Below the pieces are notes generated by a model that searched no databases, was not told the origin of the DNA, and was given only the letters and a program-made list of their open reading frames with translations. A DNA stretch of 10,243 nucleotides from Deltaproteobacteria bacterium (GTDB lineage Bacteria; Desulfobacterota; Dissulfuribacteria; Dissulfuribacterales; UBA3076): contig JALTHV010000164.1 of assembly GCA_027004315.1 (NCBI GenBank), forward strand, positions 1 to 10,243. Reading direction: 5' to 3'. Positions within the stretch are counted from its first letter, which is position 1; each line of letters begins with the position of its first letter. The translations under genes and the position numbers were made by a program. Shown one piece after another: positions 1 to 6,776 of this stretch.

Positions 1-138
1 AGCGGTAGCCTTTTGAAGGGTTTCAGGAGCATCGCTTGATGCACAAGATCAGACACTCTGCCTATTAATTCGCACTGAAACCCTCCAAAATGCTACCGCT
101 AGCCGGGGAGAATGTGGATGGGGAATGTGGATGGTTAC
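1..138 (+). repeat. Dispersed palindromic element, copy A (left edge cut by window)
   Basis: The outer stem pairs 1-26 with 75-100, and the 3' arm continues to 104; the first four bases of the 5' arm lie outside the window. Inside are a GCATC/GATGC hairpin (29-33 with 38-42) and a weaker second hairpin around 51-63. A GGTTAC end box lies at 133-138. The core closely matches 7888-7998 and the reverse complement of 8823-8935. Between core and end box, a 12-mer GAATGTGGATGG occurs twice (110-121 and 123-134), which lengthens this flank relative to the other copies. The element begins 11 bp beyond the lon stop codon, so it could form a structure in the lon 3' UTR. It has no U-tract like that of a classic terminator. 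Confidence 0.85.
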
Positions 139-149
139 TCTCTGGCTTA

Positions 150-2570
150 TTAATGAGGTACACGAATCTCTGTCTGCTGCTCTTCCTCTGTAAAGCAATA
201 TGGTGCCTCTGGAAGATTCAGGTCTGTAAACAGGCTGTCAGGATCTTCGAGGACAAGGGCATGCCTCAATACGTCGTCCATATGCTCAATAGGCTGGATT
301 TGGAGAGAACGTGTCACCTTGTCCGGAATCTCTCTCAAGTCCATCTCGTTTTCTTTTGGTATCAGGACCTGTTCTATATCACCGCGCCTTGCTGCAAGGA
401 GTTTTTCTTTAAGCCCGCCTATTGGGAGCACCCTACCTCTTAAGGTGATCTCTCCGGTCATGGCCACATTATGCCTGACAGGAATTTTTAATAGGGCAGA
501 CGTTATTGCTGTAGCAATAGTAATACCTGCAGATGGGCCGTCTTTAGGTATGGCACCCTCTGGGACGTGTACATGGGCATCAATCTTTTGATAAAAATTC
601 CAGGGCAAGGCAAATCGGTGGGCCCTTGAACGGACATAACTCATGGCTGCCTGGACAGATTCCTGCATGACGTCGCCCAGTTTCCCGGTAATAGTAAGTT
701 TCCCCTTGCCAGGCATAATGACGGCCTCTATCTGGAGCATGACTCCTCCATTCTCGGTCCAGGCAAGGCCCGTGGCTACCCCTATCTGCGAGTCTTTATC
801 TGTCTTCCCATGGCGATAGTGAGGCACACCAAGATACTTAATGAGGGAAGATTGTTTTATCTGTATTTCCTGTATTTCCTCTTTACTACGTACTATTTCT
901 GTAGCCACTTTGCGACAGATCGAGGCCAAAAAACGCTCCAGGTTTCTGACTCCAGACTCTCTGGTATAAGAACGAATTATCTCTAAGATAGCCCCTTTAC
1001 TGATATGGAATTGCTCAGGCTTCAAGCCATGGGCCTCAAGTTGCCTTGGGAGGAGGTAACTTTTTGCTATCTCAAGTTTTTCTTCCTCGGCATATCCAGA
1101 GAGTTCTATAACCTCCATCCTATCCTGGAGGGGAAAGGGAATGGTATGAAGGGCGTTGGCAGTTGTAATAAAGAGGACATGCGAGAGATCATAATCCAGG
1201 TCCAGATAGTGATCGTTAAAGGCAACATTCTGTTCTGGATCCAAGACCTCTAAGAGGGCTGATGCAGGATCTCCACGGAAGTCTGAACCCATTTTGTCCA
1301 CTTCGTCTATACAGAACACAGGGTTTTTGGACCTGGCCTTTTTGATCGACTGGATAATCTTGCCGGGCATTGCACCAATATAGGTACGCCGATGACCACG
1401 GATCTCTGCTTCGTCTCTGACACCACCCAAGGAGAGTCGTACAAAATTTTTTCCCAGGGCCCGAGCAACAGACTTTGCAAGAGAGGTCTTTCCGACGCCA
1501 GGTGGACCAACTAGGCACAAGATAGGGCCCTTCATCTTCTTGACCAGGGTCTGTACGGCCAGGTATTCCAAGATCCGTTCCTTGGGTTTTTCCAGACCGT
1601 AGTGATCTTCATTGAGGATCTTTTCTGCTTCAGCTATATCTCTTCTGTCCTTGGTCATCTCGACCCAAGGGAGTTCCAGGATCCAATCGATATAATTTCT
1701 CACCACAGTAGCCTCGGCAGACATGGGTGCCATCAGCTTGAGCTTTTTAAATTCCTGTCTGACCTTAGCTGCTGCCTCTCTGGGGAGATGCTTGTGCTTT
1801 ATGTGGCGCTCAAGGTCCTTTAGGTCACTCTGGAAATCATTCTTTTGCCCCATCTCTTTCTGAATGGCCCGGATCCGCTCGTTAAGATAATAGTCCCTCT
1901 GGTTTTTCTCCATCTGTTTTTTGACGCGCTCTTTGACACGTTGCTCTACCTGGGCAATCTCGATCTCAGAACGTATAAGACCATAAAGTTGCTCAAGGCG
2001 CCTGTCAGGATGGAACTGTTCCAGTATGGACTGTTTATCAGAGACCTTAAAGGGTATATGAGATGCAATAGCATCTGCCAATCGAGCAGGATCCGTCAAG
2101 GAAGAAATGGAAAGAACTACCTCAGGAGGGATTTTTTTGCTAAGTTTGACGTATTCCTCAAAGGCACTCTTTGTAAGCCGAATGGGGGCCTCTATTTCGG
2201 GCCTGACATCTGATATCTGTGGCAGGGTCTCTAGTTCTACCATAAAGTATTTCTCATTAGGGATATAACGCCTGATCTTTGCCCTCCTTTTACCTTCCAC
2301 CAAGACCTTGACCGTGCCGTCAGGCAGACGGAGTAACTGGAGTATGCTACCCAAGGTACCTATACGATAGATATCATGTTTCTCTGGACTATCTATCTTG
2401 GCGTCCTTTTGGGCAGCCAAAAATATCATCCCTTGTTTCATAGACATGCCTTGCTCTATGGCCTGTACAGACTTTTCACGCCCAATAAATAAGGGAATCA
2501 CCATATGCGGGAATAGAACAATATCCCTAAGAGGTAGGAGAGGGACAGTCAAAAATTCTCTTTTCGTCAT
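150..2570 (-). CDS. lon: ATP-dependent Lon protease
   Basis: Lon is a cytoplasmic AAA+ serine protease that unfolds and degrades damaged and regulatory proteins. The 806-residue product has the full LonA layout. An N-terminal substrate-binding domain (about 8-205) is followed by a helical linker. The AAA+ module has Walker A GPPGVGKT at 355-362 and Walker B CIDEVDK at 420-426. The C-terminal protease domain has the dyad Ser680 (in PKDGPSAG) and Lys723 (in GGLKEK), with the same 43-residue spacing as E. coli Lon. The ATG at 2570 gives the usual short lead into TVPLLPLRD, but the Shine-Dalgarno in front of it is weak. It follows clpX on the same strand after 124 bp containing two dyads, so it may share read-through or have its own promoter. 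The C-terminal tail after about 772 is acidic and variable. Confidence 0.98.
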   Translation of the reverse strand: MTKREFLTVPLLPLRDIVLFPHMVIPLFIGREKSVQAIEQGMSMKQGMIFLAAQKDAKIDSPEKHDIYRIGTLGSILQLLRLPDGTVKVLVEGKRRAKIRRYIPNEKYFMVELETLPQISDVRPEIEAPIRLTKSAFEEYVKLSKKIPPEVVLSISSLTDPARLADAIASHIPFKVSDKQSILEQFHPDRRLEQLYGLIRSEIEIAQVEQRVKERVKKQMEKNQRDYYLNERIRAIQKEMGQKNDFQSDLKDLERHIKHKHLPREAAAKVRQEFKKLKLMAPMSAEATVVRNYIDWILELPWVEMTKDRRDIAEAEKILNEDHYGLEKPKERILEYLAVQTLVKKMKGPILCLVGPPGVGKTSLAKSVARALGKNFVRLSLGGVRDEAEIRGHRRTYIGAMPGKIIQSIKKARSKNPVFCIDEVDKMGSDFRGDPASALLEVLDPEQNVAFNDHYLDLDYDLSHVLFITTANALHTIPFPLQDRMEVIELSGYAEEEKLEIAKSYLLPRQLEAHGLKPEQFHISKGAILEIIRSYTRESGVRNLERFLASICRKVATEIVRSKEEIQEIQIKQSSLIKYLGVPHYRHGKTDKDSQIGVATGLAWTENGGVMLQIEAVIMPGKGKLTITGKLGDVMQESVQAAMSYVRSRAHRFALPWNFYQKIDAHVHVPEGAIPKDGPSAGITIATAITSALLKIPVRHNVAMTGEITLRGRVLPIGGLKEKLLAARRGDIEQVLIPKENEMDLREIPDKVTRSLQIQPIEHMDDVLRHALVLEDPDSLFTDLNLPEAPYCFTEEEQQTEIRVPH

Positions 2571-2596
2571 AGAAGTAGCCTATCAATCTGCAAAAA

Positions 2597-2647
2597 TTAG
2601 CCTATTAGGCTTAAAGTTAAATCTAACTTTTTCAACAAATTTATCAT
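2597..2647 (-). other. Possible 16-codon leader ORF before lon
   Basis: A minus-strand ATG at 2647 opens MINLLKKLDLTLSLIG and stops at 2597-2599; five of its 16 residues are Leu. The 11 bases around this ATG (2644-2654) are repeated exactly around the true lon start (2567-2577). The two dyads described separately lie inside the ORF. There is no clear Shine-Dalgarno. It could be a leader peptide, a decayed duplicate of the lon start, or chance. Confidence 0.2.
2599..2630 (-). promoter_or_regulatory. Two adjacent dyads in the clpX-lon gap
   Basis: Two perfect dyads sit side by side: AAAGTTA/TAACTTT (2613-2619 and 2624-2630, 4-nt loop) and AGCCTA/TAGGCT (2599-2604 and 2606-2611, 1-nt centre). 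On the transcribed minus strand the second is followed by AATTTTTG, so it might act as a weak terminator or attenuator after clpX. Alternatively the pair could be an operator for lon. Neither resembles the HrcA CIRCE element. The stems are short, so function is unproven. Confidence 0.35.
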
Positions 2648-2694
2648 AGAAGTACAATCCAACTAACAGCCTACAGCCTGGTAAGCTAGACTCT

Positions 2695-3954
2695 TTAGGA
2701 GGCCTCGGCCTGGGCTTCATAAAGGAGTATGGGCTCTGACTTATTCAGGATTACGTCTTCACTTATAACACACTCTTTTACTCCTTCACTCGATGGGAGA
2801 TCATACATCACATTTAACATAGCCTGCTCCAGGATGGAGCGTAGCCCCCGGGCCCCGGTCTTTCTCTTTATCGCCTCATGGGCAGTAGCCCTTATTGCCC
2901 CATCAGTAAAGTGGAGGTCTACATTGTCTATGGCAAAGAGTCTCTGAAACTGTTTTACCAGGGCATTTTTGGGTTCCCTGAGGATCCTTACCAGGTCATC
3001 TTCCTTCAGTTCCTCCAAGGTCGCTACAACAGGGATACGACCTACGAATTCTGGGATTAGTCCATACTTAATGAAGTCTTCCGGTTGTGCATCTTTGAGG
3101 ACCTCTCCCAAGGGAAGATCTCTGGCACCCTGGACATCTGCACCAAAACCTATAGAGAACTTACCCATCCGTCTCTTAATAATGGAATCAAGCCCTACAA
3201 AGGCACCCCCACAGATAAAGAGGATATTGGTGGTATCGATCTTCACAAAGTCCTGTTGGGGATGTTTGCGTCCTCCTTTGGGGGGCACATTTGCTATGGT
3301 GCCTTCTATTATCTTCAAGAGTGCCTGCTGGACGCCTTCTCCTGATACATCTCTTGTGATGGAAGGCCCATCTGTCTTCCTTGCAATCTTGTCGATCTCA
3401 TCTATATAGACAATCCCGCGACTTGCGAGCTCCACATCATAGTCAGATGCCTGTAAGAGGCTAAGGATGATATTTTCCACGTCTTCTCCGACATAGCCTG
3501 CCTCTGTCAGTGTAGTAGCGTCTGCCATAGTGAAGGGCACATTCAGGATTTTTGCCAGGATCTGGGCCAGGAGGGTCTTCCCGCTGCCAGTTGGTCCTAC
3601 AAGTACTATGTTGCTTTTCTGGAGTTCCACGTCTTCTGCGCTGATCTCAGAGTCGATACGTCTGTAATGATTGTGTACTGCTACAGAAAGGGTCTTCTTG
3701 GCCAGCTCCTGGCCTATTACATATTCATCTAAAAGGGCCTTTATTTCAGCAGGTTTTGGGACCTTGTTCCCTGGGTTATTAGGCTCATCCTGCCCCTCAT
3801 ATTCCTCGGCCAATATGTCATTACAGAGCTCTATGCACTCGTCACAGATATATACATTGGGACCAGCTATGAGCTTTCTTACCTCTTCCTGGCTCTTTCC
3901 ACAAAATGAGCAGCGTAGCTTTCCCTGGTTTGCAGGATTTTTTATCTCAGCCAT
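2695..3954 (-). CDS. clpX: ATP-dependent Clp protease, ATP-binding subunit ClpX
   Basis: ClpX is the AAA+ unfoldase that recognises tagged or specific substrates and threads them into ClpP. The 419-residue protein starts with a four-cysteine zinc-binding domain (C15, C18, C37, C40). It then has Walker A GPTGSGKT, the pore-loop motif GYVG, Walker B VYIDEIDKIA, the IGF tripeptide (in FSIGFGADV) that docks on ClpP, and the sensor-2 motif GARGLRS near the C-terminus. Length matches the family. Its ATG overlaps the clpP stop by 8 nt (3947-3954) and GGAGGAT lies just upstream within clpP, so the two genes are translationally coupled. Confidence 0.98.
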   Translation of the reverse strand: MAEIKNPANQGKLRCSFCGKSQEEVRKLIAGPNVYICDECIELCNDILAEEYEGQDEPNNPGNKVPKPAEIKALLDEYVIGQELAKKTLSVAVHNHYRRIDSEISAEDVELQKSNIVLVGPTGSGKTLLAQILAKILNVPFTMADATTLTEAGYVGEDVENIILSLLQASDYDVELASRGIVYIDEIDKIARKTDGPSITRDVSGEGVQQALLKIIEGTIANVPPKGGRKHPQQDFVKIDTTNILFICGGAFVGLDSIIKRRMGKFSIGFGADVQGARDLPLGEVLKDAQPEDFIKYGLIPEFVGRIPVVATLEELKEDDLVRILREPKNALVKQFQRLFAIDNVDLHFTDGAIRATAHEAIKRKTGARGLRSILEQAMLNVMYDLPSSEGVKECVISEDVILNKSEPILLYEAQAEAS

Positions 3955-4561
3955 TTAGCTTATCCTCCTGAGTAATGATGTCACGCCTTATAATAACGTC
4001 ATCTACAAGGCCATATTCCTTGGCCTCTTCTCCACTCATAAAGAAATCCCTTTCTGTGTCTGCCTGGATTTTGTCTAGGGGCTGCCCGGAATGGGCTGCA
4101 AGGATATCATTTAATCTCTGTCGCAGTCTCAGGATCTCTTTGGCATGGATATCTACATCTGTTGCCTGACCCTGAAATCCCCCCATAGGCTGGTGTATCA
4201 GAATTCGGGCATTAGGGAGACTGTATCGTTTCCCCTTGGCTCCTGCTGCAAGGAGCACTGCGCCCATACTGGCCGCCTGGCCCAGACAGAGTGTACTTAC
4301 ATCAGGTCTTATATACTGCATGGTATCATAAATGGCGAGACCCGCAGTGACCAGCCCGCCTGGCGAATTTATGTAAAGGGTTATATCCCTTTTGGGATCT
4401 TCTGCCTCCAGAAAGAGAAGTTGTGCTATAACAACATTGGCTATATCACTATCAACTGTGTCTCCTAAAAATACTATGCGCTCCTTTAGGAGACGTGAGT
4501 ATATATCATAGGCCCTTTCACCCCTGGGATTTTGTTCTATAACAATAGGTATCAGCGGCAT
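3947..4561 (-). CDS. clpP: ATP-dependent Clp protease, proteolytic subunit ClpP
   Basis: ClpP is the tetradecameric serine peptidase that degrades chains fed by ClpX. The 204-residue protein carries the triad Ser98 (GQAASMGA), His123 (ILIHQPMGG) and Asp172 (TERDFFMS), and the oxyanion-region motif INSPGG at 64-69. Length is typical, with a short propeptide-like N-terminus (MPLIPIVIEQNPRGERAYDIYSRLL, the last part being the conserved region). The ATG directly abuts the tig stop (TAA then ATG, no gap), and its AGGAGG Shine-Dalgarno lies inside the last codons of tig. It overlaps clpX downstream. One tig-clpP-clpX transcript is the simplest reading. Confidence 0.98.
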   Translation of the reverse strand: MPLIPIVIEQNPRGERAYDIYSRLLKERIVFLGDTVDSDIANVVIAQLLFLEAEDPKRDITLYINSPGGLVTAGLAIYDTMQYIRPDVSTLCLGQAASMGAVLLAAGAKGKRYSLPNARILIHQPMGGFQGQATDVDIHAKEILRLRQRLNDILAAHSGQPLDKIQADTERDFFMSGEEAKEYGLVDDVIIRRDIITQEDKLNG

Positions 4562-5863
4562 TTAATCAACCTCCTCCTGGTGAGCTGGTTTTATAACTGC
4601 TTGTTTCATGAGAAGATCCATAGTCCTTTTTGCCCGTAGTTTGGGGAGCACGTTCTGTATCACTGCAGTCTGCAACTGGTCCTTGTCCACGCCTAATCGC
4701 TGAGATTCATTCTTTGCATACTCAGAATATCTGGAGATCTCTTTATGGTCTACAGTTATATTTTCTAGCTCGGCAATTTTATCCAGGATTATCTCCGTCT
4801 TTACCTGGTTAACGGCATCCTCTCGCATCTTCATCCGGAGTCGATCCTCTGATACTCCCGCCCTCTCAAGATCCACACCTCGTTCCTGGAGATGGCCTGT
4901 TATGTTATCTATCATCTCTGTAAGCTTGGCCTCAACCATACGCTCAGGGACAGGAAAATCTACCTGTTCTCTCAGTCGTTCCAGAAATTGCTGTCTCAAA
5001 CTGCTCTCCGCAGCCTTTTCCTTGTCTTTCTTTAACTGTTTATACAGGCGATCCTTTAATTTTTCTATAGTATCAAAGCCTACTCCTACCTTTTTGGCAA
5101 AATCATCGTCCAAATTGGACAATATCCGCCTTTTTATATCCTTCAGCAATACTTTATACCGGACTGTCTTGCCGGCCAGTTTTGAATTTATGGCATCTTC
5201 GTCGTAACTAATATCAAAGGCCTTTTCAGAACCTTTAGCCATTCCTAAAAGCTGTTCCTCAAACCTGCGGCTAGAGTAGCCAGATCCCACTTCCAGGTAA
5301 TAATTTTCTTCTGAAATACCATCTACAGGTTTACCATCTATTTCTCCTGAATAATCGATTACGACAAGATCCCCCTTTCTCACAGGACGGTCCTCTTCTA
5401 TGGATTCTAGTGTTGCAAAGTGGCGTTGTAGGGCCTCGAGTTGCTCCTGAACTTCAGCTTCACTTACCTCTACTGACGGCTTTTCTAACTCAATGCCCTT
5501 ATATTTTGGTACCTCGAATTCAGGCCATAGGTCCAAAAGGGCTGAATAAGAAAAGGCCGTGTCTGCCTTCAGAGGAGAGACAGAATCCAGTTTGGGATCA
5601 AGTATAAGTACCAAGTTTGCTTCCTTAAGGGCGTCAGTCAAGCTCTCTTTAATGAGTTTCTTTAGGATCTCATCCTCTACCTTTTGACTGTAGTGCCGTT
5701 CTAGTATAGGACGTGGGACCTTACCCTTTCTAAAACCCTTAATCTTCGCATTTCGCTTCAAATCTCTATATGCGAGGTCAAGTTCCCTGGACACTACGTC
5801 AGCAGGAATTTCTACCGAGAGATGCTTTTGAATAGGGCCTATGTCTTCGACTGTAACTTTCAT
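4562..5863 (-). CDS. tig: Trigger factor, ribosome-bound chaperone and prolyl isomerase
   Basis: Trigger factor binds the ribosome exit tunnel and shields nascent chains. From the ATG at 5863 the protein has 433 residues. The ribosome-binding signature GFRKGKVP falls at 43-50, the same numbering as in E. coli. An FKBP-type domain (about 158-245, GDLVVIDYSGEIDG onward) and a helical C-terminal chaperone domain follow. An in-frame ATG at 5881 would add six residues (MEGKKL). I prefer 5863 because GGAAGGTAA (5871-5879) is then a well-placed Shine-Dalgarno and the N-terminus MKVTVEDIG matches the family. It is the first gene of the cluster, with a candidate promoter at 5902-5907. Confidence 0.97.
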   Translation of the reverse strand: MKVTVEDIGPIQKHLSVEIPADVVSRELDLAYRDLKRNAKIKGFRKGKVPRPILERHYSQKVEDEILKKLIKESLTDALKEANLVLILDPKLDSVSPLKADTAFSYSALLDLWPEFEVPKYKGIELEKPSVEVSEAEVQEQLEALQRHFATLESIEEDRPVRKGDLVVIDYSGEIDGKPVDGISEENYYLEVGSGYSSRRFEEQLLGMAKGSEKAFDISYDEDAINSKLAGKTVRYKVLLKDIKRRILSNLDDDFAKKVGVGFDTIEKLKDRLYKQLKKDKEKAAESSLRQQFLERLREQVDFPVPERMVEAKLTEMIDNITGHLQERGVDLERAGVSEDRLRMKMREDAVNQVKTEIILDKIAELENITVDHKEISRYSEYAKNESQRLGVDKDQLQTAVIQNVLPKLRAKRTMDLLMKQAVIKPAHQEEVD

Positions 5864-5901
5864 TAATTTCTTACCTTCCATCTTTAGTTCAATAATATGA
5901 A

Positions 5902-5944
5902 ATTATATAACATTTTTAACTATAGGTCTCTTTATAAAAGACCT
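5902..5944 (-). promoter_or_regulatory. Candidate tig promoter with overlapping palindrome
   Basis: On the minus strand a perfect TATAAT lies at 5902-5907. With a 17-bp spacer the -35 position (5925-5930) reads GAGACC, a poor match to TTGACA. That position falls within the near-perfect palindrome AGGTCT..AGACCT (5924-5929 and 5939-5944), whose centre contains TTTATAAA. A start site near 5895 would give a ~30-nt leader with the Shine-Dalgarno correctly placed. A repressor or activator site is possible. Confidence 0.4.
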
Positions 5945-5955
5945 GAAAATAGATA

Positions 5956-5975
5956 GCCCGCCAAGGCCGACGGGC
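5956..5975 (-). terminator. Possible terminator hairpin after tRNA-Leu
   Basis: Read on the minus strand, GCCCG (5971-5975) pairs with CGGGC (5956-5960). Inner C-G and wobble pairs extend this to an 8-bp stem with a 4-nt loop. The following bases TATCTATTTTC give only a poor T-tract. It lies 28 bp beyond the tRNA 3' end and upstream of the tig promoter, which suits a tRNA terminator. Confidence 0.4.
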
Positions 5976-6003
5976 ATATCAGATGACCCAGAATAGAGCC
6001 CCC

Positions 6004-6088
6004 TGGTGCGAGAGGCGAGACTCGAACTCGCATAGGTTACCCCGCTGGATCCTAAGTCCAGTGCGTCTACCAATTCCGCCACTCTCGC
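6004..6088 (-). tRNA. tRNA-Leu (anticodon UAG)
   Basis: The 85-nt minus-strand gene folds as a class II tRNA. The acceptor stem GCGAGAG/CTCTCGC is perfect. The D-arm contains GGTAGAC. The anticodon stem CTGGA/TCCAG has loop CTTAGGA, giving anticodon TAG, which reads CUA and other CUN codons. A 13-nt variable arm with GG/CC pairing is typical of leucine tRNAs. The T-arm is GCGAG TTCGAGT CTCGC. The terminal CCA is encoded (6004-6006). It shares its upstream region with the divergent ndk gene. Confidence 0.97.
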
Positions 6089-6142
6089 GCTAAAATATAA
6101 GATCTCAATAGACATGAACTACCGTAAAATCCCTTTGAGAAT

Positions 6143-6180
6143 GTAACCATTCACATTCCTCCCGGCCAGCGGTAGCCTTT
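6143..6180 (+). repeat. Half copy of the dispersed palindromic element
   Basis: These 38 bases match the left end of copy B (7868-7905) at 33 positions, from the GTAACC box through CGGCCAGCGGTAG to CCTTT; similarity then stops abruptly. The rest of the core and the right arm are missing or decayed. A TAGTTAC at 6264-6270 could be a relic of the right end box, which is weak. It sits in the shared upstream region of tRNA-Leu and ndk. Confidence 0.75.
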
Positions 6181-6192
6181 AACTTTTTACAA

Positions 6193-6198
6193 TATAAT
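6193..6198 (+). promoter_or_regulatory. Candidate -10 box for ndk
   Basis: A perfect TATAAT lies at 6193-6198, about 94 bp before the ndk ATG, on the correct strand. No good -35 is seen; the -35 position would fall in GGTAGC at the end of the half repeat (about 6170-6176). It is the best promoter candidate in the tRNA-Leu/ndk gap, but weak. Confidence 0.3.
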
Positions 6199-6291
6199 CA
6201 TAACCTAGTAAGGCAGAGAATTGAAGTCAAGAAATCATCGTGGTATTTACCGAGCAAAATAGATAGTTACCAGAGAGGAGGACTAATCAAA

Positions 6292-6705
6292 ATGGAACAT
6301 ACACTTTCTATCATCAAGCCAGACGGCGTATCGAGAGGGCTTGTCGGTGAGGTCATAAAACGCTTTGAAGGTATAGGTATCAGGATAGTCGCCATGAAGA
6401 TGCTGCATTTAAGCAAGGAGGAGGCAGAGGGTTTCTATGGAGTGCATAGGGGAAAGCCTTTTTTTGATAGCCTGACTAATTTTATGTCGTCCGGGCCGAT
6501 AGTGGTGATGGTCCTCGAGGGCGAAGATGTGATCCGGCGTAACCGTGAACTCATGGGGGCCACTAACTATAAAGAGGCAGAACCTGGGACTATAAGGGCA
6601 GATTTTGCCAGAGATATTGAAAAAAATATAGTGCATGGCTCTGATGCCCCTGAGACTGCTGCCACAGAAATAGCCTACTTCTTCAGTAAACTGGAGATAA
6701 TGTAA
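6292..6705 (+). CDS. ndk: Nucleoside diphosphate kinase
   Basis: Ndk transfers the gamma phosphate of ATP to nucleoside diphosphates through a phospho-histidine, balancing the NTP and dNTP pools in the cytoplasm. The 137-residue protein has the family length. Its N-terminus is the ATP-site TLSIIKPDGV, and the catalytic His115 is in the motif NIVHGSD. The phosphate-binding segments RGKPFF and RRNRELMGATN are present. The ATG at 6292 has a strong GAGGAGGA Shine-Dalgarno (6275-6282). It is the first plus-strand gene, divergent from tRNA-Leu, and is followed after 71 bp by thiL. A copy of the 17-bp repeat motif begins within its last codon and stop (6702). Confidence 0.98.
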   Translation: MEHTLSIIKPDGVSRGLVGEVIKRFEGIGIRIVAMKMLHLSKEEAEGFYGVHRGKPFFDSLTNFMSSGPIVVMVLEGEDVIRRNRELMGATNYKEAEPGTIRADFARDIEKNIVHGSDAPETAATEIAYFFSKLEIM

Positions 6706-6718
6706 CTTTTCAATAAGT
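6702..6718 (+). repeat. 17-bp AATAAGT-type motif at the end of ndk
   Basis: GTAACTTTTCAATAAGT differs at one base from the perfect inverted pair at 8784-8800 and 8970-8986. It overlaps the ndk stop codon (6703-6705). It has no inverted partner nearby, so it is a solo copy. Confidence 0.6.
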
Positions 6719-6776
6719 GTGTGCATTCTGTAAGGCGTCTCTCTATAGCTTCATTTCTAAGGGGTGACGAAATCCT

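Noticed and set aside
90..443. Plus-strand 117-codon open frame
   Set aside because: It runs antisense to the lon 3' end and through repeat copy A, with no recognisable protein features.
2599..2630. CIRCE (HrcA) operator before lon
   Set aside because: The dyads do not match TTAGCACTC-N9-GAGTGCTAA in sequence or spacing.
2969..3409. 146-codon frame antisense to clpX
   Set aside because: It is a shadow of the conserved clpX coding frame.
5903..6115. Minus-strand 70-codon open frame reading ARVAELVDALDLGSSG
   Set aside because: This is the familiar false translation of a tRNA gene; it runs through tRNA-Leu.
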